From Trichosphaerium sp. ATCC 40318 (lineage: Eukaryota > Discosea > Flabellinia > Trichosidae), in the NCBI GenBank assembly GCA_038496445.1, contig JALMLS010000309.1, positions 186,001 through 250,000 on the forward strand: a stretch of DNA of 64,000 nucleotides, given 5' to 3'. The position numbers and the translations under genes were made by a program. Below the pieces are notes generated by a model, which had not been told where the DNA came from, did not search any database, and saw only the letters and a list, made by a program, of their open reading frames with translations. Shown here in pieces: positions 22,608-38,294 of this stretch (position 1 is the first letter of the stretch; each line of letters starts with the position of its first letter).

Positions 22608-23200
22608 TGTTGTTGTTTTGGTCTTTGGTGTTGAAAGATTATGTTTGCAAGTCGATACAAACGTATTCACGAGTAATTTGAGAACGAGACCGCGTTGTCT
22701 CGAGTACACGTGAATAAGATATTTTTCAGTGAAAATTAACCATTTTGAGCTAAAAAAAACTGCCACGCTCTTTCTCACCCGCCACGCTGACCACTAGGGT
22801 TTCGAAAGTCGCCAACATACATCTATATCGCAATCAGATGGCATCGGAGCATATGCCAAACTAGAGCACAAAATTTATCGCAGCGAATGCATCCGCATGT
22901 CTATGGTGGTTTAGACCAATGCCAGCAAAGATGCTGAGTGGTATGAACGCAAAACGAGTCAATATAGTTGGTCACCTACAAGGCTTAAGTGGCTGTATTG
23001 GTGCTCTGAAAATTTGAAGTCCTTCGTAAATCACAAGTTCTGACATCATCAAAAAATGAGCAATTAAATGTACTAGATACCTTGTTTGGCTTATTTTTGT
23101 TAAATAAAACTACTGACGGCGTTGTTTAATATTGAAGGTATATTTACTCAAGCACAATGTCCTTTACAATGTATTTTTAATTACACTTTTGTTGTTCAGC
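22608..23200. other. Intergenic spacer with shared promoter motif
   Basis: Upstream region of the secreted protein gene (minus strand) and downstream region of the next gene. Contains the 22719-22735 motif. No supported exon. Confidence 0.4.
22719..22735. promoter_or_regulatory. Shared upstream motif ATATTTTTCAGTGAAAA
   Basis: Seventeen bases identical to 39667-39683. In both places it lies 60-115 bp upstream of a minus-strand start codon, has an ACACGTG on one side and a CGCTCTTTCTC-like (CGCTCTCTCCG) run on the other. Shared module seen directly; regulatory role is inference. Confidence 0.45.
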
Positions 23201-24886
23201 TAAAGCTTTGAAAGCTGTGTTTTCATATCATTCACAACAGCTTGGTAAATGCCCTTTGACATTAAGCTTGTTGCTTTCTCGACACTGTCTTGGTATATCT
23301 TCGCTCTAGCAAGCAATATACTCTTCTCTTTAGGCCCTGCAGCAACCGCGTAATCAACCTAAATCCTATTAGAAACAACTAGTTCAGTTGTTTAGTGCTG
23401 TGTACCAATATCCTTGCAACGCCTGTATTTCCGTCTTTATTCTCAGTCAATGCTTTATCGGCTACTGTCTTTGGGCAGCCAGCTATACTTGATACTGCAT
23501 TACCTATTTTATCCATAGGGACAGAGTGAAGGCGACTTGGTATTTGATCAAACCAACCAGCATACTGTCTCCACATTGTACGAACAATAAACTCAGGCTC
23601 ATCGTAAATCTGAAGAAAACAAATATCAGCACATGATACCACCAACAACAAACTGGATTTAGTTCAAACGTACTGGCTTTAAATATGGCCTCTTAAGGAG
23701 CTCCTCAGGCATTTGCATATTCTCTATTACTTGAGGGAGAGATAGGCCTAGAAAACAATATTACAAAAAAAAAGTTCAAAAGACAATCATGAGTTACCTT
23801 TGTTTATGAGTTGAATCGATTGAGTTGTAATTAGTTCCAGAAACAATGCAGTATCAGAAAGTACAGCCTTAACTCTTTCAGCGCCTACTACAGCAGGTCC
23901 ATGGCCCGGGAAAAGCCTGAAGTAGAAATTAGTAATCGAAAAAAAAACTAGGTTCCTAAATAGTACAGTTCGGCATTGAGCGCTTCCATCTTTCTAAGAG
24001 CGTTTGCCCATTCTATAGGATACCTCTGAACCTTTTGAGGATTTCCACAATTAGGAGAGCACCAGATAATCAAGTCCCCGGTACATAAAACACGTCGGGA
24101 TGGTAACCAAATCCTGTTTTAAAAAAATGAGAACAGGATTTCATGCAATGTAATTTAGTACCATGTTGCGTCATCTGTCTCGCCTCTGTCATGGAAAAGA
24201 TGCATCTTTTCATCGCCTACATTACATACCATCTCATTTCTGTATGTGACATCAGGATAACGATATTCTTTAGGCATTTGTATATCAGTCTGAAACTGCC
24301 TGCTATTAATACAACTATTGTATCCGTTCATCAATACATATCTTTGGAAACGTTCTGCGCTCAAAAATTAGTTTCTGATGGAAGCTGGGTGTTGTATTCA
24401 AGCGCTTGTCGTACTTGGTACGTTTTCATGGGCTATAACTCTTGCAGGTGTGTCTTGGTTCTCTTCGAATGGTCCTACGCCAAACACGTGATCCACGTGA
24501 CCGTGGGTGTAGATAGCGGTATGAAGCGGTTTATTTTTCCAACCTTTGATCTATTTGCAGTAATTACCATCAAAGACGCTGCAAGTACTCAATTGGCATA
24601 CCTCTTCGTAGTTTGTGTAAGCGCTTATTGGAGATGAAGTATCAATCAGTACTAGGCCTTGATTTGTGTCCAAGACTAGCAAAAAACAACATTAGAGTTT
24701 GATTAACATGCTGCTAACTTGGTTCGTACCTACGACGTTTGAAAAGCCCATTTTGAATGCCAAACCAGGCTGGTATTCTTCAATAGGTGTAGAAATATGA
24801 AAATGATTTGCACGTCCATCAGTGGATAACGTTCCGTTCCAAAAAAGTTCTGCAATTTGCTTTGAAGTAGGTTTGTTATTGGACAT
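23201..24886 (-). CDS. MBL-fold alkyl-sulfatase-like hydrolase
   Basis: About nine exons from ATG 24886 (MSNNKPTSKQIAELFWNG) to the stop at 23201. The metallo-beta-lactamase motif HTHGHVDHVFG lies at about 24505-24475 and a later metal-ligand region follows (VGDEKMHLFHDRGETDD; LLPGHGPAV-like, about 23,960-23,890). The order of segments (dimer-type C-terminus with EFIVRTMWRQYAGWFDQIPSRLHS and ALTENKDGNTGVARIL) matches alkyl sulfatases of the BDS1/SdsA1 type, which cut alkyl sulfate esters using two zinc ions. The C-terminal SCP2-like domain of bacterial enzymes appears to be absent; the protein is shorter (about 450 residues). No signal peptide. Substrate in this organism unknown. Confidence 0.75.
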
Positions 24887-25787
24887 TTGGTTGATGTTTG
24901 TTGTTTTAAGATTGACTTTGATGTTTGTAAGATGAGGTGTTGTAACTTAGATGATGTTCTAGTTTGTATGTATTTTCCAATCACGTGAGTTATTTTATAA
25001 CGTGACAGATAATTCATGAGAATTGGGATATTCTTTGAATATCAGGTAAATTCTTTTTCCCGTGTCTCTTAAAATGTACAAGATACCGGTCTTTTTATTA
25101 TAAAACCCGGCTACTGTTAGAATACGGCCTATGAGGCTTTATCATAAGCACTAGCTGCCCATAGCTATTTATCATCCCATTATTTGCACCGGCAAAACTC
25201 GGGATTATAGTATCTATAGATAAATTTGCGATTCATCAAGCGTTAGGGAGGACTAGCAAGCTATGTTCTTACTTCACTAGTATCACCTGGTTTACCAGTA
25301 CAAAGGCTTGTGTGAAAAAAGCCAGTCAGGCGTAAGTTGTAAGTCTTTATAGACACAACGTTTGACAACTATTGCGATAACTTTACCAAACACCTCTGTA
25401 TGGTGCTTACGATAGCATATTAACGCTTGCTCCAGGACTTTCACGTGTTCTAGTGTAAAAGGTATATCGAACCAACTATTGATATTTGAGAAGTTAGAAA
25501 ACTACATTGTGGTCATGATTACAGTTTTTGCTTATTCAAGCTTAAGTTGTACATTTGCAATACTTTTTCGACTGGTAAAAACTCCTTTGAATTATACAGT
25601 AATTACAAGCAAGACTGAATATGATAATCACAAGGTGAACAACAGTTCTATGTAATACAGATACACGGCTAAGATATTAGCGGTATAATCTAATGTATTT
25701 AAGGACACTTTACAGTAACCGGATTCGGTATTACATCAAGAACCTGAGGGAAATGCTGCTTTTCCAATGTTAAAACAGCAAGTATGC
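24887..25787. other. Intergenic region
   Basis: About 900 bp, AT-rich, with a promoter expected at its left end for the alkyl-sulfatase-like gene. Holds a TCACGTGAG at about 24983. No coding exon could be supported on either strand. Confidence 0.4.
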
Positions 25788-26888
25788 TTACACGGGAGGT
25801 GGGGTTGATGCATACAGCAGTGTCCAATCAGCTGCCTTTCTCTTAAACTGTTCTCTGTTCGATATCAGAAGCTGGTGTGCTTCTATGTTAAGAATTGCTT
25901 CTATAGAGCAATGTGTTAGGCACAGAACAATTTGAGGGAGATGAACTTTTATCAAAAAAGGTACCACTGTCAAGATTGACCATTTCTGCGAGAATAAAGT
26001 CAATTACGTCTGAAACTTTAACTGTAGGAGACCAAAAACAATGAATTAATTTAAATGATAAGTAACCTCGTTTACTCACCTACAATAGAAGGTTTGAACA
26101 CAAACATAAAAGTTGTGATCTGTTGGGTTTTTTTTGTGGATAATAAAATCAACATACCATAGGATGGTAAGTCTTTGTTTTCATTGTACACACTGGAGGT
26201 TTAAAAGGATACCCTTTCTATATTTTGTTAGTACAAAACTTTTGTTTGATGCTAATACTGAGCTATAATTTATAGCTGAAGTACAACTTGTTCAAAAAAG
26301 GTAAAAAAAGTTGCTTTTGGGTTGAATGATAAAGCAAGTAATCACTGGGTACAGTAGAAGAGTTTACACTGCTGTAAGGTGTTGAAGACCATTAAAAGAT
26401 TACAACACATTCATTATCACGTGTTAAGAGACGTACTGGGAACTTAAATTCGACAACAAAGTAGCCTCCAACATAAGGTGATTCTTTCTTGTTTCAAAGT
26501 AAGTTAAAAAAAAACCGGCTTATCACGTGGTTGCATAAGTACCGGTCCTTGAAATGTTATTTCCCATTTTCTGGTGCTAGATATTAAGTTGATATGGAGT
26601 ATGGCGTCGTGTTGTTTCTCTAATAGTAGGTACTCTTTTCTGAGGCGTCTAGCGCCTTTTGGTCTTGCCTTTACGCAGTTTAAGTGATATTCGCAACGTT
26701 TTGAGACATGTGTAAAATAGTTTTGTTACCTTTTCGAATGAAAACGAGTTTGTTACCAATACTTTTGTCTTGACACTTACCAGACGCAGTATTAGTTGTG
26801 TTGGAAAATCGCAAGTCTCTATTACTGCGAGCATCATTTCAGGTATTAAAAAAGCATCACTGGTATCAATAGGCTCTGAAGATCCCAT
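25788..26888 (-). CDS. F-box protein fused to an inactive ubiquitin E2 (UEV-like) domain
   Basis: Six exons: first from 26888, then about 26634-26543, 26487-26437, 26217-26158, 26079-25965 and 25900-25788, introns GTAC/GTAT...AG, frame kept. Exon 1 is an F-box (FLIPEMMLAVIETCDFP, LILRLVSVKTKVLV). The remaining exons are a complete UBC fold: KWEITFQGP, SPYVGGYFVVEFKFP, GYPFKPP, TKTYHPM, FWSPTVKVSDVIDFIL, NREQFKRKAADWTLLYA. In active E2s the segment is Y-H-P-N...G-x-x-C-L-D; here the Asn is Met and the Cys is Ser (codon 26056-26058) with no gap, so catalysis is not expected. Known: UEVs are inactive E2 relatives that guide ubiquitin. An F-box joined directly to a UEV in one chain is not an architecture I know. 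The exact exon 1/2 join has two alternatives. Confidence 0.75.
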
Positions 26889-27064
26889 GGTAAGTAGTAT
26901 TGCTTGGTACTGGTAATTCAAAGATATTCCCGACCTTTTGGGTAATGCCACTAAATTTTTAATGGATTTTTTCTGATCTCAAATTAGAAATGGCACGTGA
27001 CCAAATGATGAATGACAGTCACAAGCGTAACACAAACACTTTTTTTATTTCTTTGAGAAAATAT

Positions 27065-27916
27065 CTACTCATCATCATCCATATCAGCGATAAACTTTTT
27101 GAGCTTCTCATCGCTTGAAAGCAAGTCCTTTGATCGCGTAACCGAATCTACAAGTTTTATATTAGCTGAAATTGGTTCAAACAAGCCAAAACACATCAAA
27201 ACTGACGCGTATAACATTACCTTGGGTGATTTGACGCATGAAAACGTCGTACTCAGACTTTGAGATTTTACCATCTCCATCAGTGTCAAATTTATCTATT
27301 AAGCATTGTAAGCGCTTTTGTGCGTTGTTTGGCGTGAATTGAGGGGTATTTTAGTTTTGTCGTTACGTGCCAACAAATTGTTGTACAATAGCGTCTGTCA
27401 CTGGCCAGAATCCCATGGCTTGAAGGAAAGCAGGTCCCTTTGAAGTTCATTAGAGTTTCATTGATTATGACGTTTGACGGAACGATTTTTGGCGCCTCTC
27501 TATGCCTTGTATACGTACCCAATCTAGCGAAAATTAGCCTAACGCTCTTTTTGTAAATGAAAGTGGGTTTCACCCGAATAACTCATAAAAAGTACCTTCA
27601 AGCGCTGATTTAATCTCGTACGGCGCTAAAAAACCATCCTTATCAATATCCGTCTCAAACTCAAAATGCTAGGTGGCGTTAGACAGTTAACCGTCAAAAC
27701 TGATCCCAAATACGTAGGAAAGGAAGTGGTACTAAGGATTAATAAAATTAGTACCTCGGTGACGTATTTAGCCCATTTGGCTTCGTCAGCCAATAAACCT
27801 TCGTATTTGTTCTAAAATAAGGCGTTAGGTATCATTTTGATACTTCTTTTTGGTTTTCGTTAACGTACAACAAAGCCGTTTAACTCTTGTTTAACTTCCT
27901 CTAGTTCCTCTGCCAT
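27065..27916 (-). CDS. EF-hand calcium-binding protein
   Basis: About seven short exons from ATG 27916 (MAEELEEVKQELNGFV) to the stop at 27065. Two EF-hand loops are visible: DIDKDGFLAPYE at about 27640 and DTDGDGKISKSE at about 27270, both with acidic residues at positions 1, 3, 5 and 12. Between them are KYEGLLADEAKWAKYV and FLQAMGFWPVTDAIVQQFV. The C-terminus is acidic (FIADMDDDE). About 170-180 residues, cytosolic by appearance, no signal peptide. Likely a calcium sensor; partner unknown. Confidence 0.7.
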
Positions 27917-28267
27917 TGTCAATTGTAAAAAACTACTACAAAAACAGCTTAAAACAGCACATCCCAGTCAATTGAAATCAACCAACTGTTTTAGTTAGAG
28001 GCAGAAAAAGAGTTGTGGCTTGTGCAAAGGTTAAGACCTCTTGGAAGCTGTTCCAAACACTCTAAGGTTACTGAAGGGAGCCACAACAACAGCATCTGAC
28101 AATGAATGTCAAATTAATCGACTTGCAAGAAACAAAGACATTTGTTGTAATGATGTAGTGCTTTATTGAATAATTGTGTTTATAAAGTTAGGTGGTTAAG
28201 TGTTTCCCTTTTTTCCCGTTGTACAACTATGTTGTATTGATTGATTGGTAAGGGATTTTTCTTTTTC
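27917..28267. other. Intergenic spacer
   Basis: About 350 bp between two minus-strand genes; promoter of the EF-hand gene expected here. Nothing else seen. Confidence 0.4.
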
Positions 28268-30744
28268 TTACTTGCCCCATCCAAATAATTTGGACATAAT
28301 TTTCTCGATCAATGATATTCTCCTCTGAGAAGTCTTTGGTTTTGTAGATTTCTTCTTCTTACCTGGACAACATTGTACGTCTGCTGCTCCAGGACAAAGA
28401 CCTGCCATAGGTGTAGTACTACACTCTGATACTGGCTTACATCTACCTTGTACACCACGAGCAATACACTCGCCTGTAGACATACCGTAGTTGCCCTACA
28501 AAAAAAAAGTTAGAATAATTTTGCGTTTACCAAAGAAATACTATTTTCGCTTACAAGGAACAGATTGGCTTCAGTGACACGGCGAGCTGCAAGAACGCTA
28601 TTATAAGCACCACCTGCTTTATTAAATCTTCCAAAACCTTCCTTAATGTTGGCTAAGGGAGTATTAGAACTCGACCAAGTAGTACTATCTAAAAGCATGT
28701 ACCAGCTGAAGTTTGAGGATCGTTGGCTCTTTGAAGAATTGTAGAATCCTTGAAGGAATTTGGTCCTATATTAAACGCTAATGATACAAGGGCATCAAAC
28801 TGATAATCTTCCAAAGGTTCTGTGGTGTACTCCCTAAAAGTAATTGAGAAAAAAAACCCAACATCGAAGCACCAAGGCAACGAAAAATATTGACCAATAA
28901 CTCACCTTACAGCCTTTGTATAATCTCCTAGACTTAGATCACCTCTTAGTAAGTCCATACCATCCTTTTCGCTCAAAGGAGCTCTAAAAGTACGCGTCTA
29001 CAATAAAGTTACAATTAAAACCTTGAGAAGGTTGAAAAAAGTGAAGAAAAAAAAATTGCAATAAACAGTGACGTACTGTGCCGGACTCGGTACGTCCAAC
29101 AAATTTTCTGCAATCGTACTTATCATGGGTACATGCGTGACCATATCCTATAGTCTTGTGTCCTGCTACATCATAGTAAAAGTCTGATCTGAATCCTTCT
29201 TCTTGAATTATCAAGTCAATCCCATATTTGCTCACTTCCTTCTTGTAATTTGGAAATTGTGACTTTTTAACACAACTTTAAAAACAACCGGTTAGACTAT
29301 AATTTTTTCAAATGAATTTATGGCAAAACAATCTCAAAAAATGTAACAAAAAAAAAGAGGATTTTTACACAACAGAAAAAACAAAGTTAATAAAATTTGA
29401 AGGAGCAAAGCCGTACCATTGAATTGTAGCGCCATCACGTGGACAATACCCTTTGAAAGCAAAGTTACCTTTTGATAAACAAGTACTCCTCTCAATACAA
29501 GAACCAGAACGTCCTAAACAATCGAATATTTAACAGCAACAAAAAAAAAACCGTTTACCTGGTGGAACATTGCAAGGATTAGCATTTGGATTTAAAGGTT
29601 TATCCTTTTTACTAGGTTTCGTAGGTTTACCAGGGTTATATCCACCCCTGTTCGGCTTTGTCTTCTTAGTCTTTGGCTTTTTATTACAGCACTGAATATC
29701 TGCTGCTCCAGGACAACGACCAGCCTCTGGTCTTCCACCAATGTTTCTGCACTTTGAATTAGAGAAACAGTATCCACTCTTTCCGCTTGTTAATTTACAG
29801 CGTGGTAGTGGTTTTTCTGGTATATCTAATGAAGCACGACAACTAGCACCCTTCCTAAACCCATTGACAGGGCTAGCGTTCATTTTTTTTTGAGTTGTTG
29901 GTCCAAAATCGCCGTCGACTTTTATTTGGTCGTTTGGGTTGTTTGCGTTCCATAGTGTCTGAAATGCTTTTACTGATATCTCAGCGATGCTTGGGGTTTG
30001 AAAAAAGTCATAGTGCATTGGATCCCAAGATCCAAGTTTTTTCCATCCGGCACGTGTTAAACCTGAGTACATCCAACCACTCACACCCTCTAATGTTGAA
30101 GTCAGTGGGAATCGAAACATCTTTTTTTTTTTATTGTCGCACCTTCGTAGACATCTATGCCGGCAGCTGAGTTATGGTTGCTAGAGCCTATTCATAGCGT
30201 CAAAAAGAGTTACAGCTGACTTTGATCATTTTTAAGGACGTACCTGGGTAGGCTGCTGCTGGAATACATGATTGGCCTCTCCACTTGTACAATAGCCATT
30301 GCTGAGCTATTGAACGAAGAGCGCTCGTGAAGTAGATTTTCCCTCGAGGATTGGCTCGAAGAGCTGCAAAAAGTGCATCTGCGGCGTCTGCTTGAAGGAA
30401 TCTATGCTATTGTCACTACAGACAACGTTATTGAACGCTAGTTCGTACGGGAATACGCCATCTTCGTAAGATATCTGTGGATGACCTGCTATTGTCTTCA
30501 AGAGCCCTTTTTTCATGCAGTTTACTTGATTTACGAGCTGCAGACTGAGTCCCTTGACGTGGTACGTAGAACAAAAAAATATTGCAGGTTTTTGGTTGCG
30601 TGGTGTACTTAATACTAGCGCATGGTTTAGTACGCGCTGTGTAGTTTTTCAATACGTACTATCGCCAACAGTTGTCTCCCTGGCATCAACAGTACAAGCG
30701 AATGCAACAAGTACTACGCAAATAACCGCAAGCTCTGTTCTCAT
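28268..30744 (-). CDS. Secreted bifunctional lysin: M15 peptidase, peptidoglycan-binding and GH24 lysozyme
   Basis: Start 30744 gives a signal peptide (MRTELAVICVVLVAFACTVDA). Domains in order: an M15 (VanY-type) D,D-peptidase (ALRSIAQQ, then SNHNSAAGIDV at about 30172, and DPMHYDF at about 30040, matching the SxHxxGxAxD and ExxHW zinc motifs); a peptidoglycan-binding repeat (VDGDFGPTTQKKM); a Cys-rich module ending CPGAADIQCC; a Lys/Pro linker; a second Cys-rich module (GYCPRDGATIQCC); a T4-type GH24 lysozyme (IIQEEGFRSDFYYDVAGHKT, with E, D and T matching T4 residues 11, 20, 26, near 29,195-29,150); then a third Cys-rich module (LCPGAADVQCC) and a basic tail. About a dozen GTACG introns join exons in frame. 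It should cut both the glycan and the peptide of bacterial walls outside the cell. Both enzymes are bacterial/phage families, so horizontal origin is likely, but introns show long residence. Confidence 0.8.
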
Positions 30745-31146
30745 TTTGAGCTTATAGCAATCTCTAATAAGGAAAGTTCCGGTTTAAATTAGCGTATATT
30801 TGTTAAGTATAGATGCTGGCGCGTGGTAGCGTAGTGTGGTGTATGTGTGATGTTTTAGAATTGTAAAACACAGAATTTCTGCGGAGAAAACCATCAGTCA
30901 ACACTCTTCTGATTGCACACTTGATCAAGAAAATAAGCGTTCTCACAATCCTGGACTACCTGCCAAGTATCTAGGTACAAGTTCGTATCCAGTAAAAAGG
31001 TGCAACCACTAGCATAAGGTGTAGTTTTTTATTATTACAAGTTGTCTCGGTTCTCAGTCAGTCTGTTTTGGTTTTTTTTGATTTTATTGTCTAACATTTC
31101 TTTTTTTTCTTTTTTTTTTTTTGAGTAACCTATATGCATCCCCAGG
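30745..31146. other. Intergenic spacer
   Basis: About 400 bp; promoter of the lysin gene at the left end and terminator region of the helicase gene at the right, with long T-runs at 31068-31125. No exon supported. Confidence 0.4.
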
Positions 31147-35220
<4,074 letters not shown>

Positions 35221-35417
35221 TACTATTGTTTTAAAATGATTTAGGTGCGAGAAGGCATTGCATTAGACCTCAATTGGCAAAAAACATCGGTTGAGAATAA
35301 TGTCGACTTTTTGTGTTCCTGTACGCACAGCACGTAGACAGTCTCTTATCACTGTTTTGTACAAAAACGCAAGCGTGAAACATGTTAAAGCTGGTTATAG
35401 ATTCTTTATTGGATTTC

Positions 35418-36723
35418 TCATTGATTCCCAAGCACCAAGTTTTGTATCTTATCTGTGAGGTTCTCAAATACCGCTAAATGGTCGTTGTACAATTTACAAA
35501 ACTGTTCGCTATCTAAGACCTCTGCATTTGCTTCATCAAAAAACGTCTTTGCCTGATAGAAGCGCTAATTAGTACATTGAAAGGCTAACCACTCTTTTGT
35601 ACGTACCATTTCTTTTTCTATCTCTTCAAACGTTGTGTCAATACCTTGGACGTGTTAGTGACGCGACAGACGCAACAAAACCAGAGTTCGCAAAACAATA
35701 CAGAAAAAAGTGATCTCGTGCCTTTTCCTCTTAGTTCTGGAGGCAAATCCGCGATGCCCTCTTTCTCTAGTTCGTTCAGAAGAGCTTTTGTCGATTTAAG
35801 CGCTTTTCTGATAGTCTGTCAGCAGAAAATACAACGTCTAGCACATGCTGCTTACCCAAAGAATAGCTGCAATTCTGCTTGTGTGATTTTATTGTCACTG
35901 TTTGAGTCTACAGCCTAATAAACTAAGTGAGCATTACTGTTGATGACAAGGCTCTCTTGGAACGTGCCTTGAAGCACAACTGTGCACGTAATTCTGGTGG
36001 ACCACTTGCCAAAACTGCGAATGAGGAAACAAATTCCTGAGCATCTATAGTAGTACTTTAGAACAAACTGACACAAAAGTTTTTTGGTTTTTTGTTTGTT
36101 TTTACCAATACATCCGTTTTTATCTTGATCAAACAGCATGTATAGATGCTCAGCTGATTGAACGTTTGAGAATAAAGGAATATCCTGAGAACCGTTACAG
36201 TTGTGTTTTTTTGATAATTACTGTACTCTACGCACCTTTAATTGATCCTCCATGCCTTGATAAACCTGTCTATTAAAGAGATTAAGGAACTGACATTTCG
36301 TTTATTTTTGTTTCGTCCACGCACTCTATGACTGCGTTGAATTCGTCCTGGTTTATTTTACCTACGTGAGCGTAAGCTCTATGCCATGTCAGTAATCAAC
36401 GTACCAAGGTTTTTAGCGTGCTCGTGAAAAATATCTAAAACATTCTTTTCAGCTTTTTGGATTCTAACAATATTGACATGTTATACCTATTAATTGATCT
36501 ACTACTTCAGCTGGTAGCATTGTTTTCGCAAAAGATTTAGTTCGCCTAGTGTAAATTAATAAAATTAGGTAACTATGTTAAAACCATAATGTGGAAACGG
36601 CAGGTTATGTACATACTTTATTTCAAGTGGTTTTTTTTTTGTTGTCGTTTGTTTTTTTTTGTTTAGTGGTTCTGTGTCGTCATCTATTTGTTTCGCGGCT
36701 CCACTGGAGCTACACATACCCAT
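35418..36723 (-). CDS. Probable N-myristoylated EF-hand calcium sensor
   Basis: About eight exons from ATG 36723 to the stop at 35418. The start MGMCSSSGA has Gly2 and Ser6 (myristoylation pattern) and Cys4 (possible palmitoylation), pointing to membrane attachment. EF-hand loops are visible at about 36,125 (DQDKNGCIG) and 35,900 (DSNSDNKITQAE), with two further helices (FVLKYYYRCS, FFDEANAEVLDSEQF). The C-terminus ends NLVLGNQ. Plan resembles NCS/calcineurin-B-like sensors. Introns are short, so several exons are below 40 codons and their joins are approximate. Confidence 0.6.
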
Positions 36724-37008
36724 GATGGCTGGTTATCGAATAGCACCCAAATAAAAAGAGATTGAGTTGCCGAAAAGTCAAGACGGTTAAATCACGTTTC
36801 TTAAACAGTTTTTCACTGTTGTTTGTTGCCAAGCGCGAAAAGTATGTCGGCGTATCATTTTTGTACATGCGACCGTCCAAACGGTTACGAACTTTTGAGA
36901 GTGTACTTGTTCATGTCACAGGATAGAAAACATTATGTGAATGTTGGTTCATCAAGTTCACCTGAAAAACAGTCAATATTCATCTTGTAAGCTTGACCAA
37001 CGTGTCTC

Positions 37009-38245
37009 ATGACCACACCAACGCTTTTCAGAGTATTTGTGCTCTATATTAGTGCTATCTATATTACACGTGCCTTCAACGGGTTCGACACTACAAATTT
37101 ATTTCCCCGGCCTGGATGCGATAGAACAAGCTTTTCAAAGCTATTTATCTACGGAACAGACGTTACTCTCGATTTAAACGAAGCACCTTTCTTTATACCT
37201 GACGAAGGCAACGACTGGTTTCAGGTGCGCCTAATTTATTTGTTGAAGTAAAGCTCAATTAATCTTTGTGTACAGAAAGACATTTTGGATAGATCAGATC
37301 AAGAAATTGTGGCGTTCAAAGCTTCTGGACTTGACTACTTCAGGTACGAGCGTATAATAATGACTGTACAACGGACTGACGTCGTTGTTAGAAACCGACT
37401 AGAATGGGATTTTAGTGAATCGAATACAGACGTTGAAGTAGGTTCGTAGAGCGCATTGATCGCTTGATAGTGTTTGTGTCTTACTCCTTTTTCTGAAATA
37501 TAGTAAAAGATGGTGCCGAGTGGATCTTGTGGAACCCTCAAAGAACTGGAGGAGCAAGACTCATTTATGGTCACATCAACCCTTCTTGGGGTTACAGACC
37601 TATTCTAGTTTCTGGCGAACGTGTTCCTGATATATGTGGTGCAGTATGGGATGGAGGATATCACATAGTAACTTTTGGTGAAGGCATTCTAGCTAGAGGT
37701 AGGGTGGAATTTTTCCATCTTTCTTAGTTTTTTAACTCTTTTTCGAAGGTACCTGGGGAGGCTCCGAAGGCAGACATGTACCGGAAAATTCTTTATTGTT
37801 CTTTGGAGACTACCTGTTCGTTCTTGGAAGAGGACGTAGACCAATCCAAATCAGTTATATTCCAAATCGTCCAGGTATACCAGATGATGAAGGTTTTTAT
37901 GCAATCCGTTGTAACTCGACGAGTGAAGAGTATGGAGAAGGTGTTATTGCCATCAATATGATTGTATCTCCGCCCGAAGATGGATTTCAAACGTTTAGCG
38001 TTCGTAGTTATCAGTCATTTCCTCGACGTATGGCATGCGGAGAACGTCCTCGTAATGCAAAATGCAGACCAAAACCAAGAAGACGATACCCTTTTGATGA
38101 CTACTACTATGGACACAGACGTTCTTACCGCAGTCACGCCTCGACTAGACCAAGATATGTGACGAGAGATTCAATGACTACGACTACGGTAGTGCAAGAA
38201 ACGAGGACCTGTGGTATTAACACTAAGTTGGATTTGCGACTTTAA
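37009..38245 (+). CDS. Secreted protein of unknown family
   Basis: About six exons from ATG 37009, which encodes a signal peptide (TLFRVFVLYISAIYITRAFNG). Later parts include LDLNEAPFFIPDEGNDWFQ, ILWNPQRTGGARLIYGHI, DICGAVWDGGYHIVTFG and LFVLGRGRRPIQISYIP, suggesting beta-rich repeats. The C-terminus is basic and Arg/Tyr-rich (RRYPFDDYYYGHRRSYRS). Stop at 38243-38245, 49 bp from the convergent stop of the next gene. No family recognised. Extracellular by signal peptide. Confidence 0.6.
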
Positions 38246-38294
38246 CAAATACTGAAATAAAGTAATTTCCCTGAATGGTGTTTAACAAATTGTT

